This document shows positions 53,792 to 63,139 of a stretch of 64,000 nt of DNA, piece after piece; the stretch's first letter is position 1; every line of letters starts with the position of its first letter. A model generated the notes under the pieces. It was given only the letters and a program-made list of their open reading frames with translations. It searched no databases and was not told the origin of the DNA. The DNA lies in the NCBI RefSeq assembly GCF_900292015.1, contig NZ_LR130759.1, positions 1,612,001-1,676,000 on the forward strand. The letters are read 5' to 3'. The translations under genes and the position numbers were made by a program. The DNA comes from Mycobacterium basiliense (GTDB lineage: Bacteria; Actinomycetota; Actinomycetes; Mycobacteriales; Mycobacteriaceae).

Positions 53792-55132
53792 TCATCCTCC
53801 GCTGATGCTGCGATAGCGGCGCAGCGCTTCGGAGCGCTCGGCGTCATGATCGACGATTGGCGGGGGATATCCCGGCGGTCGTCGACCTTTACGCAGGTGA
53901 ACGTCGTCGACGTCGCGCAGTTCGGGGATCCAACGCCGAATGTAATCCCCTGAGGGATCGAACCTTTCGGCCTGCGTGATGGGGTTGAACACGCGAAAAT
54001 AGGGGGCGGCGTCGGTGCCGCTGCCGGCACACCACTGCCAGCCGTGCTGATTGCTCGCAATATCGCCATCGGTTAGTTGGTCCAGGAACCATGCCGCACC
54101 CCACTGCCACGGCAGATGTAGGTCCTTGATCAAGAACGACGAGGCGATCATCCGGACCCGGTTGTGCATGAACCCGGTCTCACGCAGCTGCCGCATCCCC
54201 GCGTCGACCAGTGGAAACCCCGTTTCGCCCGCCTTCCACGATTCGAAGAGGCGCTCAGCTTCGGCGCCGGTGTCGGTCTGGATGGCGTCGAAGTCGGTGT
54301 TCCAGTTGCGCCACACGCTGTCCGGCCAGTGCCACAATACCGTGGCATAGAAGTCTCGAAATGCCAACTCCCGCAAATAACTTCGTTCTCCGTCGGCACG
54401 CAAGTCCATGTTGGCAACCATGGTTCTGGGATGGATGGTGCCGAACTTCAGGTGCGCTGACATCCTGCTGGTGCCGTTGAGGTCGGGTCTGTCGCGCTCC
54501 TGCGGGTAGCGGCTTATCCCGTCGTCGACGAACGCCGCCCACTCCAGCAGCGCCGCGGACTCGCCGGCCGCAAGCTCAAGGGTGGCACCGGGGTCGGGGA
54601 TTTCGCACTGGTGCACGGCCACCTGCGCCGGATCCAGCCAGTGCGCGGAATTGGGGCCCGATTTTGCCGGTGGCCGCCAACCGATTTCGTGCCATTTGCG
54701 GAAAAACGGTGTGAACACTCTGTAGGGGCCGCCGTTATTCTTGGTGACGCGGCCCGGCGAAACCAGGTACGGCGAGCCGGTCGCGACCAGTGGCACCGAT
54801 CCCAGTGCTGAGCGCACTCGGTCATCACGGCGTCTGCCGAACGGTGAGAAATCGTTGGAAATATGCACCGAGGTGGCGCCGATATCCTTGACAATGTGGG
54901 GAATTCGCTCCTCGGGCCGCCCGCGGGTGACCAACAATCGGCCATCCAGCCCGTCGCGCAGCTGCCTTAGCGAGTCTGCCAGGAACTGCAGGCGACGGCG
55001 TCCCGCCGAAGCCTCCAGACGTGGATCGAGCACAAAGCAGGCGAGCACATCATCGCTGCCGCCGGCAGCGGCCAACGCGGGGTGATCGCGCAACCGCAGG
55101 TCGCGACGAAACCACAACAGCGCCGGTGCCAT
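53792..55132 (-). CDS. phr: Deoxyribodipyrimidine photolyase
   Basis: 446-residue class I photolyase that repairs cyclobutane dimers with blue light using FAD and an antenna chromophore. N-terminal Rossmann antenna domain (ALLWFRRDLRLRDHPAL), C-terminal FAD domain with TGFMHNRVRMIASSFL, DLHLPWQWGAAWF, ASNQHGWQWCAGSGTDAAPYFRVFNP and FDPSGDYIRRWIPEL; the tryptophans of the electron-transfer chain appear present. ATG 55132 chosen: the frame extends upstream inside the TspO gene. It follows tspO by only 7 bp. From memory M. tuberculosis has no photolyase. Confidence 0.95.
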   Translation of the reverse strand: MAPALLWFRRDLRLRDHPALAAAGGSDDVLACFVLDPRLEASAGRRRLQFLADSLRQLRDGLDGRLLVTRGRPEERIPHIVKDIGATSVHISNDFSPFGRRRDDRVRSALGSVPLVATGSPYLVSPGRVTKNNGGPYRVFTPFFRKWHEIGWRPPAKSGPNSAHWLDPAQVAVHQCEIPDPGATLELAAGESAALLEWAAFVDDGISRYPQERDRPDLNGTSRMSAHLKFGTIHPRTMVANMDLRADGERSYLRELAFRDFYATVLWHWPDSVWRNWNTDFDAIQTDTGAEAERLFESWKAGETGFPLVDAGMRQLRETGFMHNRVRMIASSFLIKDLHLPWQWGAAWFLDQLTDGDIASNQHGWQWCAGSGTDAAPYFRVFNPITQAERFDPSGDYIRRWIPELRDVDDVHLRKGRRPPGYPPPIVDHDAERSEALRRYRSISGG

Positions 55133-55139
55133 CGGGGGC

Positions 55140-55619
55140 TCAGCGGTTGAGTCGCCAGACGTGGGTCGCCAGCACGGCGGCGAAGGCACACCACAGGGCA
55201 TAGGGGAGCATCGCCAGTCCGGCTTGGCGGTCCGCGTCGGTGGTCCGCCGCACCAGGTCGCCGCTGCTGGTCGCCAGTACGGCGGCGCCCAACGCGGAAA
55301 TCCCGAGTCGATGGAACCGGAAGAACAGCCAACTCCATCCGGCGTTGAGAACCAGGTTGATCGCCAACGCGCCGATGTAGCGGCGCGCCTTATCGCGTTG
55401 TCCCGTGCCACGGAATCGGTCGATCGCCACCGCCGAGCTGGTGGCGATGTCGCCGTAGAGCGCGGTCCACACCACGGGGAAAGCGACGCTGGGCGGTTGG
55501 TAGCAGGGCTTACGCAGCCGTAGATACCAGTCGCCGGTACTTCCCGGGCTCGCGATGGCTCCACTGCCTGCCGCGATGGCGACGGCCAGTCCGGTGCCGG
55601 CCAGTATCGACTTGTTCAT
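55140..55619 (-). CDS. tspO: TspO/MBR-family tryptophan-rich sensory membrane protein
   Basis: 159-residue five-helix protein of the TspO family. Signatures: WYLRLRKPCYQPPSVAFPVVWTALY in the first loop and second helix, and LNAGWSWLFFRFHRLG in the third/fourth. TspO binds porphyrins and is involved in their light- or oxygen-dependent turnover. It is translated just ahead of the photolyase gene (7 bp), so a light-response operon is a reasonable inference; the MmpL gene starts further upstream on the same strand. Confidence 0.92.
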   Translation of the reverse strand: MNKSILAGTGLAVAIAAGSGAIASPGSTGDWYLRLRKPCYQPPSVAFPVVWTALYGDIATSSAVAIDRFRGTGQRDKARRYIGALAINLVLNAGWSWLFFRFHRLGISALGAAVLATSSGDLVRRTTDADRQAGLAMLPYALWCAFAAVLATHVWRLNR

Positions 55620-55655
55620 GAGCTGCTCCGTTCGGATGCCGTGCGCTGAATAGGG

Positions 55656-57722
55656 TTAATGGCTAACAGGTTTAGGGATGCGGGGCCACCAGATACGGTC
55701 ACCGATCAAGGTGAACAGCGCTGGAATGACAAGGGTGCGCACGACGAACGTGTCCAGCAGGATGCCAAGGCCGACGATGATGCCCAACTGGGTTAGCACG
55801 ATCAACGGCAGCACACCCAGCACGCAGAAGACGGCCGCCAACACAATTCCCGCGCTGGTGATAACGCCGCCGGTGGCCGACACCGCCCGGATCATGCCCT
55901 CGGAGGTCCCTCGGACGCCCTTGTGCGCCACCTCTTCTCGTGCTCGGGTAACCAGGAAGATGGTGTAGTCCACGCCCAGGGCCGCCAGAAAGAGAAAGGC
56001 ATACAACGGCGTGCTGTTATCCAGGGCGGGGAAGCCAAACAGGTGCCGGCTGGCCCAGCCGCCGAGACCGAGCGCTGCCAACGCCCCAAGAATCGTGATC
56101 GCCAAGAGAGTCGGCGGCGCCACTACGGATCGCAACAGCACGTACAGCACGACCACGATGACGACCAGGATTGCCGGAATCAGCAGCGCTCGGTCACGAA
56201 CCGCGGCGTTGCGCACATCCAGCGCCTGCGCGTCCGGGCCGCCCACCAGGGCGTCGGTGGTGACCTTTCGCGTTGAATCACGAAGTGCTGCAATCGTTGT
56301 GAACGCTTGCTCCGACGACGGCGGCGCATCGATCACTACCGACCACTGGGTCAACCCGCCCTCGGACTGATCCGCCGTGGTTACCGATACCACACCGGAG
56401 GTCGCGCCGATGGCGTCGCGCACCTGCCGAGCCCGTGTGGTGGGAGCGATGACCACCGTCGGGTTGACCAGACCGGCGGGAAAATGCTGGGACACGATGT
56501 CGAATCCGGAAACCGAATCGGCATCTACCCGGAATTGCTCGGTCTGCGACAACCCGATCCGGGTACCCAGCAGCCCGGAGGCCAGCCAGATCAACAGTGC
56601 GATGGCGACCACCGCGACCGTGGCCGGACGGCGCGCGACCTGTTGGGCGACCCGAAGCCACCATCCCGAATCGGGATTGGCGCCCGCGTCGGCGTGCGGG
56701 ATGAACGGCCAGAAGAGCCGCCGCCCGCACAACGCCAGCAACGGCGGCAACACCACCAGAACCGACGCCGCGGCAACCACAAGCCCACACGCCGCCAACG
56801 CGCCCAGACTGCGGGTGCTCGGCGTCGAGGCGAAGATCAGTGTGAGCAGCGCCAGCACCACTGTGGCGTTGCTGGCGACGATTGTTGGCCCCGCCATCCG
56901 GACCGCCCGGCGCAATGCGTCGCGGTGGTCGGCGTAACGGGGAAGTTCTTGGCGATACCGGGAAATCAACAACAGTGCGTAGTTGGTGCCGGCGCCGAAC
57001 ACCAGCACGCTGGTGATTCCGGAGGTGGACCCGTCGAAATTCAAGCCGGTCAGCGACGCGACCGCGGTGCCGACCGACGCCGCGACCCGATCGGCGAACC
57101 CGATTACCAGGAGTGGTAGCAGCCACAGCACCGGCGAGCGGTAGGTGACGATCAACAGCAGGGCGACCACCGATGCCGTGACCGCCAGCAAGGTGATGTT
57201 GGCATCCCTGAACGCGTTGGCGATATCGGCGCCGAACGCCGGTCCGCCCGTGACGTGGGCTTGCAGGCTCGCCGGCAGGTCGCGGTGGGCGGCACTGCGC
57301 AACGCGGTGACGGTGTCGTTGAGGGCCAAACCCGAGAGGTCGGCGCTGATCGGGACCACGGTGACGGCTGCCCTGCCGTCGACCGACACCATCGTCGGCG
57401 TCGGGGGTTCGGCGGGGTCGGCGATCGCTTGCATCCGGCTGCGGGCTTGCGCGGTGGCGCTGAGCTCGGCAGCGGCCAGCGGCGCCGCGTCGGCGCGGCT
57501 GACCACCAGTACCAGCGGAGCGCGATCGCCGCCGAAGAACCGGGCGGACACCGCATCGGCCCTCGCGGAGCCCGAGTCGGTCGGCACCGTCCGTGGCGCC
57601 TCACCCGCTGCCGAGTTTCCCCCGATGAGCACCATGAACCCGGTAGCTGCTACCGCAGTGCCCAATGTGACGAGCCAGGACCGCCGGCCCGTGACTACGG
57701 CGGCCAGCCAGTCCCACGGCAC
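55656..57722 (-). CDS. MmpL-type RND membrane transporter
   Basis: 688-residue transporter with the double RND/SSD layout: an N-terminal helix, a periplasmic loop, five to six helices around SVLVFGAGTNYALLLISRYR, a second loop, and a closing helix bundle with FLFLAALGVDYTIFLVTRAREE. The conserved G-D/N-Y motifs (GAGTNY, LGVDYT) that couple proton flow are visible, the first being GTNY in place of GxDY. Shorter than lipid-exporting MmpL3 (about 940), like small MmpL proteins. GTG start at 57722. AT-rich region upstream has AAGTATT repeated 17 bp apart (57728, 57745). Substrate unknown. Confidence 0.88.
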   Translation of the reverse strand: MPWDWLAAVVTGRRSWLVTLGTAVAATGFMVLIGGNSAAGEAPRTVPTDSGSARADAVSARFFGGDRAPLVLVVSRADAAPLAAAELSATAQARSRMQAIADPAEPPTPTMVSVDGRAAVTVVPISADLSGLALNDTVTALRSAAHRDLPASLQAHVTGGPAFGADIANAFRDANITLLAVTASVVALLLIVTYRSPVLWLLPLLVIGFADRVAASVGTAVASLTGLNFDGSTSGITSVLVFGAGTNYALLLISRYRQELPRYADHRDALRRAVRMAGPTIVASNATVVLALLTLIFASTPSTRSLGALAACGLVVAAASVLVVLPPLLALCGRRLFWPFIPHADAGANPDSGWWLRVAQQVARRPATVAVVAIALLIWLASGLLGTRIGLSQTEQFRVDADSVSGFDIVSQHFPAGLVNPTVVIAPTTRARQVRDAIGATSGVVSVTTADQSEGGLTQWSVVIDAPPSSEQAFTTIAALRDSTRKVTTDALVGGPDAQALDVRNAAVRDRALLIPAILVVIVVVLYVLLRSVVAPPTLLAITILGALAALGLGGWASRHLFGFPALDNSTPLYAFLFLAALGVDYTIFLVTRAREEVAHKGVRGTSEGMIRAVSATGGVITSAGIVLAAVFCVLGVLPLIVLTQLGIIVGLGILLDTFVVRTLVIPALFTLIGDRIWWPRIPKPVSH

Positions 57723-58011
57723 ATGCCAAGTATTTCAGTTATTTAAGTATTAATCAATCCGAGGGGCGGCGACCGTATCACCGAGGGCGCCGCACCTGGC
57801 CGATGGGTCGCCGCGAATAGTCAATTACGCCAGGATTATTCGACTACTAGCCGGCACCTGCGACAGCGGCCGGTTCGATTTCACTCCGACGGGAAGGCGC
57901 GCCCCGGCCGCGATGGCAGAGTTGCGGCGTCTGATCGTGTCGGCGCACTGCGAACACTGCTGCGAACCGAATTGGCTTTCGCCAAAGGCAAACGCACGGG
58001 AATCGGGTGCG
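57723..58011. other. Gene-poor gap upstream of the MmpL gene
   Basis: About 290 bp. The first 40 bp are AT-rich and carry two direct AAGTATT words, probably the promoter of the MmpL gene on the minus strand. The rest shows no convincing gene; a plus-strand open frame beginning at 57913 reads antisense through the next gene and has no family sequence. Confidence 0.5.
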
Positions 58012-58404
58012 CTAGTCGATGCCCTTGAGCGCGGTGACCAGACCGTCGGGGTCTGCCACGGTCACGGTCACAGCCGAGTGGTCACGCAGTCCCAGCACGC
58101 GATGCACGCGCGGTTCGAAATGTACACACACCCCGGCCTGTGCATTGGTTCCAAAAGTGAGCCCGTCGTCGACCAGGGACAATCGAGGGCCGACCGCGGT
58201 CCACCACCGGTACGGGCCGGTGATGTGCGCGTCGTCGACGCTCGACAACGGCACGTCGACACGAAACGGGCCGTAGCGGGCAACGAAACGCCCGTCGTCG
58301 GTCAGCAGCACTCCCTGGTGGCCCGGCCATCGAAACGGTAGCCACATCGGGGCCAGCCGAGCGTCGTAGCGGTATGGGAAGTACCGGCCCGTGTCCTGCG
58401 ACAT
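58012..58404 (-). CDS. Conserved actinobacterial protein of unknown function
   Basis: 130-residue protein starting MSQDTGRYFPYRYDARLAPMW. The central stretch (GVLLTDDGRFVARYGPFRVDVPLSSVDDAHITGPYRWWTAVGPRLS and DDGLTFGTNAQAGVCVHFEP) is a well conserved pattern I have seen in many actinobacterial proteins without a known role. It looks like a compact all-beta fold, cytoplasmic, with no motifs of catalysis. Separate from the MmpL gene by 290 bp. Possibly the counterpart of a small conserved gene next to Rv3032 in H37Rv; uncertain. Confidence 0.72.
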   Translation of the reverse strand: MSQDTGRYFPYRYDARLAPMWLPFRWPGHQGVLLTDDGRFVARYGPFRVDVPLSSVDDAHITGPYRWWTAVGPRLSLVDDGLTFGTNAQAGVCVHFEPRVHRVLGLRDHSAVTVTVADPDGLVTALKGID

Positions 58405-58659
58405 TAGATGGCTCCGTTCGGTGGCTTCCGATCTGGCTTGCTACCCCTAGAGGCTACTGGCAGGGCAGTTCGACTCGGTTAATCAATCCGGCCAATCCCG
58501 CGAATCCGTGAATACTCATGCGGCCGCAAAACTAAAGTGCATCCATCATGGTTTGTCCGGGCCAAGAACGGGTAATCGGCTCTAGCCGGACGTCATGTGC
58601 AGCCTTGGATTAGCGGGAGTGGATACGCCCTAACGGACGCGAAGGGTGGTTGGGGCCAG

Positions 58660-59370
58660 ATGGGAACCATGTTCGGCGGATCTTGCCGTTCAGCGGTCGC
58701 CACCGCGCTCGCGCTGGTGTCCCTGGGCGCACCGGCGGCCGCTGAGGCCAAGACTGGCCTCACGGTATTTCCGGGTATGCAGATCCGCCAGGGCAGTGTC
58801 GCGTGCACGGTGGGGTTTGTGGAGACGAAGATGCGGATTGCGCTCAGTGCCGGTCAGTGCAACGGCGGGCCGACAGTGACCGACAGCGAACGCCGTGTGG
58901 TCGGTGAGGTGTTGCTCGCCCGCCGCAACATCGTCGGCGAGGTCGCGCTGGATGGCGCCACGGCCGGAATCGAGTATGAAGTCATCAGGCTTAGCCCCGA
59001 GGTGACCGCCACCGACCGGCTGCCCTCTGGACGTCAATTGCAGTCCAGTCCGGGATTTCGCGTGCGGCCGGCCTTGCCGGTGTGCCATTTCGGAGCGACG
59101 ACCGGGCAAGTCTGCGGCGGCCGGGTCGGTTCCGTCAGCGGCAACCGGTTTAGCATTGCCGACTTGGCTGCAGACAAACGAGACCTCGGCGGCCCGGTGT
59201 ATGCGCTGGGCGATGACAACCAAGCCGTGATTGTCGGATTGCTCGACGGTACGCGCGGATCGCTGCTCGAAGCGCAATCCTGGCATGTGGTCATGCGGCA
59301 GCTCTACCTCGATTCGAGTTCGCTGAACTCACCGCAGCCACCGCTGGGCGGACTAACGACGGGCCGGTAG
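58660..59370 (+). CDS. Secreted trypsin-fold protein with degenerate catalytic triad
   Basis: 236-residue exported protein: signal peptide to about residue 33 (ALALVSLGAPAAAEA). The mature part follows the S1 peptidase pattern of actinobacterial secreted proteases: CTVGFV...ALSAGQC, an IEYEVIRL strand, VCHFGATTGQVCGG and DLGGPVY. At the triad positions it has Gln66 (SAGQC for TAGHC), Glu105 (EYEVI for DxAxI) and Leu176 (RDLGGP for GDSGGP). All three catalytic residues are thus replaced, although four cysteines for two disulfides remain, so it should bind but not cut. ATG 58660 chosen; an in-frame start at 58597 would move the signal inward. Confidence 0.75.
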   Translation: MGTMFGGSCRSAVATALALVSLGAPAAAEAKTGLTVFPGMQIRQGSVACTVGFVETKMRIALSAGQCNGGPTVTDSERRVVGEVLLARRNIVGEVALDGATAGIEYEVIRLSPEVTATDRLPSGRQLQSSPGFRVRPALPVCHFGATTGQVCGGRVGSVSGNRFSIADLAADKRDLGGPVYALGDDNQAVIVGLLDGTRGSLLEAQSWHVVMRQLYLDSSSLNSPQPPLGGLTTGR

Positions 59371-59380
59371 ACCGAGGCGG

Positions 59381-60739
59381 TCAGCGGTGGCGGCCGAGCA
59401 GATGGCGCAGGGCCGAATCGAGTGCAGGTTGGCGAAACCGGTGCTGGGCCTGGACGAGTCGGCGGGGTGCGACGCGCTGACTGGCATAGGCGAGTTCGCG
59501 CGCGCCTTGCTCGCCTAGCAATAGTCGCGGGCCCAGGGCCGGAACGGGCAGGGTGGCTGGTCGACGCAACACGTGGGCCAGGGTTCGGGTGTACTCGGCA
59601 TTGCGGATCGGTTGTGGTGCAACGGCGTTGATCGCACCCGAGAGTGCGGTGTCCCAGAGTGCGCGGTGATAGACGTCGACGAGGTCGTCGATCCCGATCC
59701 AGGACAACCAGTGGTGCCCGTCGCCGAGGCGGCCGCCCAGCCCAGCACCAAACAGCGGACGCAGCAACCGCAGGGTGCCGCCGCGCGGGGATTGCACGAC
59801 TCCGGTGCGTACTCGTATCACCCGCACCCCGCACTGCTCCGCCGGGATGGTCGCGTCTTCCCAGTTGGACACGACATCGGCGAGAAACCCTTCACCGCGA
59901 TCACTTTCCTCGGTGAGCCATTCGTCGCCGCGGTCGTATCCGTAGTACCCGATCGCCGAAGCCGAGATCAGCACCGAAGGCCCGTCGATGGTGTCGGCCA
60001 TGAGCTGCGCCAAGCGACGCGTCGGTCCAATTCGGCTATCGAGGATGGCGTTTCGATGACTACCGGTGAATCTCCCCGCGATCGAGGCACCGGCCAGGTG
60101 AACGACGGCGTCTACCCCGCTAAGCAATCCCCGGTCGGGGTCGTCGGGGTTCCACCGGCGCTCGTGCGAGCCACGGGGGGTGCCACGGACCAGGCGGATC
60201 ACCCGGTGCCCGCCGGTGCTCAAAAATGCCGTCAACGCCGAACCCACAAGTCCCGACGATCCGGTCACGGCCACCGTGGTCGGTACCAAACCATGGGCGG
60301 CGGCCAACCGGTGCGCCGCCAAGTCATCGGCGAGCTGACGGTGCCGGTAGACGAACATCGGGCGCAACATCGATTCGGGCACCGGCGTATCGACCCGGTC
60401 GATCATTCTGCTGCGGCCTTCGCCGGCATCTTCGAATTCGTGGGTGTGCCGCCACCGCACCATGATCCGGGTCGGCAGCGAGGCCGGTCCAGCGATGCCG
60501 ATGGTGTCGACGAAGCGTCGTGGTGGGTCGTAGCAGTCCGCCTGGTGGACGGCTACCCAGCGCAGGCCACCAGGCAGCGCGAGTGTGGCGCGGCCATCCT
60601 TTAGTGATTCGGCCTCGGCCACCAACCTCATGGGTTGCCACGGTGGCGACAGCCGGTCGAAGGCGCCCGGCCGGGCGTGCCACTCGAACACCTGGTCACG
60701 CGGCGCATCCAGCACGCTCGCATACCTCAACCCCATCAC
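59381..60739 (-). CDS. SRPBCC-epimerase fusion (TIGR01777/SulA-like)
   Basis: 452-residue protein with two parts. Residues 1-150 are an SRPBCC-like domain (ASVLDAPRDQVFEWHARPGAFDRLSPPW); residues 155-452 are an NAD(P)-binding epimerase domain with VAVTGSSGLVGSALTAFL, DAVVHLAGASIAGRFT and the GEGFLADVVSNWEDAT and VRVRTGVVQSPRGGTL blocks of the TIGR01777/YfcH family. Full-length fusions of this order are known in actinobacteria; the reaction is not established. Start at 60739 or the adjacent ATG at 60736. Divergent from the following SDR gene. Confidence 0.86.
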   Translation of the reverse strand: MMGLRYASVLDAPRDQVFEWHARPGAFDRLSPPWQPMRLVAEAESLKDGRATLALPGGLRWVAVHQADCYDPPRRFVDTIGIAGPASLPTRIMVRWRHTHEFEDAGEGRSRMIDRVDTPVPESMLRPMFVYRHRQLADDLAAHRLAAAHGLVPTTVAVTGSSGLVGSALTAFLSTGGHRVIRLVRGTPRGSHERRWNPDDPDRGLLSGVDAVVHLAGASIAGRFTGSHRNAILDSRIGPTRRLAQLMADTIDGPSVLISASAIGYYGYDRGDEWLTEESDRGEGFLADVVSNWEDATIPAEQCGVRVIRVRTGVVQSPRGGTLRLLRPLFGAGLGGRLGDGHHWLSWIGIDDLVDVYHRALWDTALSGAINAVAPQPIRNAEYTRTLAHVLRRPATLPVPALGPRLLLGEQGARELAYASQRVAPRRLVQAQHRFRQPALDSALRHLLGRHR

Positions 60740-60805
60740 TTGACGTTACCGTCCAAATGGTGGGTAGGCCGCCGCGGATAGGCGATCAGCGGAATAGTGT
60801 TTGGT

Positions 60806-61771
60806 ATGAGCGTTTTGGACGGCATTCGTCCCTTGCTTGACACCACACTCGATCGTGCGGTCCTCCCGGGCTATACCCGCATCGGCTATCAGCTCCGTCG
60901 ATTCGGTTGGCCGCAGGATCCGCCGTCGACGGCCCTTCGCGGTCAGACCGCGCTGGTTACCGGCGCCAATCGCGGCCTGGGCAAGGCCATCGCGTCGGGC
61001 TTGGCCCGCCTGGGCGCTACCGTCCTGTTGACCGTGCGGGACCGCGACAGCGGCGAACAGGCACGCGCCGAGATCGCTGCCGAATCTGCCGCCGAGGTGC
61101 GGGTCGAGGTGTGTGACGTGTCCGACCTGACCGCGGTACGCGCCTTCGCCACCGACCTGCGCGGCCGAGTTCCTCGACTGGACGTGCTGATCCACAATGC
61201 CGGCTTGCTGCCCGCTACCCGTACCGAGTCCATTGACGGTCACGAAATCAGTTTGGCCACACATATTTTAGGGCCGATCCTGATGAGCGAGCTATTGCTT
61301 CCAATCCTGGCCGACTCGGACCAGCCGCGAGTCATCCTGATCTCCTCGGGCGGCATGTACACCCAATCGCTGCCCGTCGAGGACCCCGAGTACCGGCGTG
61401 GCCGGTACCGAGGTGCGGTCGCCTACGCCCGCACCAAACGGATGCAGGTGGCCTTCACACCGATCCTGGCGCGCCGCTGGGCGAGCCGCGGCATCGGTGC
61501 GTACAGCATGCACCCGGGCTGGGCCGATACGCCCGGTGTGGCTTCGTCGCTGCCTGGGTTTCGCGCCGTGACCGGCCCGCTGCTGCGCACGCCTGCCGAG
61601 GGCGCAGACACCGCCGTGTGGTTAGCCGCGACCAGACCCGCACCGCCCACCGGCACCTTCTGGCACGACCGGCGCACCCGCCCGGAGCACTATGTGCCGT
61701 GGACCCGATACAGCGACCATGAGCTCGAGCTGCTTTGGCGCTATTGCGCAGCGGCTATCGGTATCGACTAG
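60806..61771 (+). CDS. SDR-family (DHRS12-like) dehydrogenase
   Basis: 321-residue short-chain dehydrogenase with a 45-residue N-terminal extension before TGANRGLG, the NAG motif (IHNAGLL), serine in ISSGGMYTQ and AYARTK as YxxxK. The SSGGMYTQ and MHPGWADTPGV patterns are those of the DHRS12-like branch acting on lipids or retinoid-like substrates. ATG 60806 gives MSVLDGIRPLLD. Its stop overlaps the convergent glucosyltransferase gene by four bases. Substrate unknown. Confidence 0.86.
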   Translation: MSVLDGIRPLLDTTLDRAVLPGYTRIGYQLRRFGWPQDPPSTALRGQTALVTGANRGLGKAIASGLARLGATVLLTVRDRDSGEQARAEIAAESAAEVRVEVCDVSDLTAVRAFATDLRGRVPRLDVLIHNAGLLPATRTESIDGHEISLATHILGPILMSELLLPILADSDQPRVILISSGGMYTQSLPVEDPEYRRGRYRGAVAYARTKRMQVAFTPILARRWASRGIGAYSMHPGWADTPGVASSLPGFRAVTGPLLRTPAEGADTAVWLAATRPAPPTGTFWHDRRTRPEHYVPWTRYSDHELELLWRYCAAAIGID

Positions 61772-63012
61772 CGATCGGGCAAGGCGTGCTCGATGATCGG
61801 CAATCGGGGCAGTGGCTGTCGTTCGCTACGTTTGGCCGCCAGGTATAGCTGAGTCGTTTCCTCGGCCACTGTCCGCCAATCGAAGTCCGACGTCAGGCGC
61901 TCCCGGGCGGCATTGGCGCGCCGTTGTGCCGCGGTGGGATCATCGAGCACCGAGCACACCGCGGCGGCCAGCGCCGCCACGTCGCGGGGTGGACACGATA
62001 CTCCGGTCAGTCCGTTGATGACCGCTTCACCTAGGCCACCGATGTTGGAGGTCACCAGCGGGGTGCCGGCCGCGGCGGCCTCCAGCGCAACCAGCCCAAA
62101 CGGCTCGTAGTGGCTTGGTAATACGGCGACGTCGGCTCGATGCAACAAGGCCAGCAGTTCGTCGTGCTCGAGGTGGCCGACAAACGTGGTCGCCTTGAGC
62201 ACCCGGTGCTTGCGGGCTTGCTCGATCAGCCAATCTTGTTGTGTTCCTTCGCCGGCAATCGTCAGTGTGGTACCGGGGTGGTTGCGTCTGATCCGCGGTA
62301 GCGCAGCGATGGCGTTGTGCACGCCCTTCTCGTACTCCAGTCGCCCGACGTAGAGCAGCTCTGGTGGTCTGGTGCGCGGGCGGCGCGGTGCGAACGGCCA
62401 GCGTGCTGCATCGATACCGTTGCGAATAACCGTGATTTCCGGAAGTCCGGGACCGAACAGCTCGGTGATCTCATCAGTCATCGACGCCGAACAGGTGATG
62501 AGCGAATCGGATTCACGTACCAGCCAGGACTCTACCGCGTGCACTTGACGGCTGAGGTCTCCAGAAACCCACCCGGAATGGCGCCCGGCCTCTGTTGCGT
62601 GAATGGTGGAAATCATTGGCACGTCGTAGAACTGGGCGAGGGCAATGGCTGGATGTGCCACCAGCCAGTCGTGTGCATGCACGATGTCGGGTTGCCAAGC
62701 CTGGTCGGCGCCGTGGCGCTTAAGCGTCAGCCCGGCGCGGATCATGGCATGACCCATGGCAAGCGTCCACGCCATCATGTCGCTGCCGAAGGTGAATTCG
62801 TGCGGATCTTGGGCGGCGGCGATCACCCGAACTCCCTCGCTGACCACGTCGGAGGAGGGGTGCGTGCTGGGATCGGTGCCGGACGGCCGCCGCGACAGCA
62901 CAACGACCTCGTGACCTGCCGCGGCCAATGCGGTGGAGAGGTGGTGCACATGACGACCGAGCCCGCCGATCACCACCGGCGGGTACTCCCACGACACCAT
63001 CAGGATCTTCAT
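61768..63012 (-). CDS. Alpha-1,4-glucosyltransferase for methylglucose lipopolysaccharide (Rv3032-like)
   Basis: 414-residue GT4 glycosyltransferase, the size of Rv3032. N-terminal KILMVSWEYPPVVIGGLGRHVHHL with the glycine-rich acceptor loop, VHAHDWLV, and the donor-site EX7E motif in HYEPFGLVALEAA near residue 310. In mycobacteria it elongates the alpha-1,4-glucan chain of 6-O-methylglucosyl lipopolysaccharide, which binds fatty acyl-CoA in the cytoplasm, and contributes to glycogen. ATG 63012 chosen; the longer frame has no family sequence. Co-directional with the GH57 gene upstream, 127 bp apart. Confidence 0.93.
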   Translation of the reverse strand: MKILMVSWEYPPVVIGGLGRHVHHLSTALAAAGHEVVVLSRRPSGTDPSTHPSSDVVSEGVRVIAAAQDPHEFTFGSDMMAWTLAMGHAMIRAGLTLKRHGADQAWQPDIVHAHDWLVAHPAIALAQFYDVPMISTIHATEAGRHSGWVSGDLSRQVHAVESWLVRESDSLITCSASMTDEITELFGPGLPEITVIRNGIDAARWPFAPRRPRTRPPELLYVGRLEYEKGVHNAIAALPRIRRNHPGTTLTIAGEGTQQDWLIEQARKHRVLKATTFVGHLEHDELLALLHRADVAVLPSHYEPFGLVALEAAAAGTPLVTSNIGGLGEAVINGLTGVSCPPRDVAALAAAVCSVLDDPTAAQRRANAARERLTSDFDWRTVAEETTQLYLAAKRSERQPLPRLPIIEHALPDR

Positions 63013-63139
63013 GCCCCCCCATTTCGCCTTAGTCGCTGAGACTGCGGCCAGGGCGCGAATCCAACCGGCTCCCACGCCCTCGCCGCAGGATGGATGCCGG
63101 TACCGCAGTCTCGGTTGTCCAGCTGCCCCGACACGGGGG

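Noticed and set aside
56307..57119. Plus-strand open frame inside the MmpL gene
   Set aside because: Antisense shadow with no recognisable sequence; the MmpL protein is complete on the minus strand.
63038..63112. Inverted repeat GAGACTGCGG/CCGCAGTCTC between the glucosyltransferase and GH57 genes
   Set aside because: Arms of 10 bp are separated by 55 nt; could be chance in G+C-rich DNA and I saw no supporting feature.
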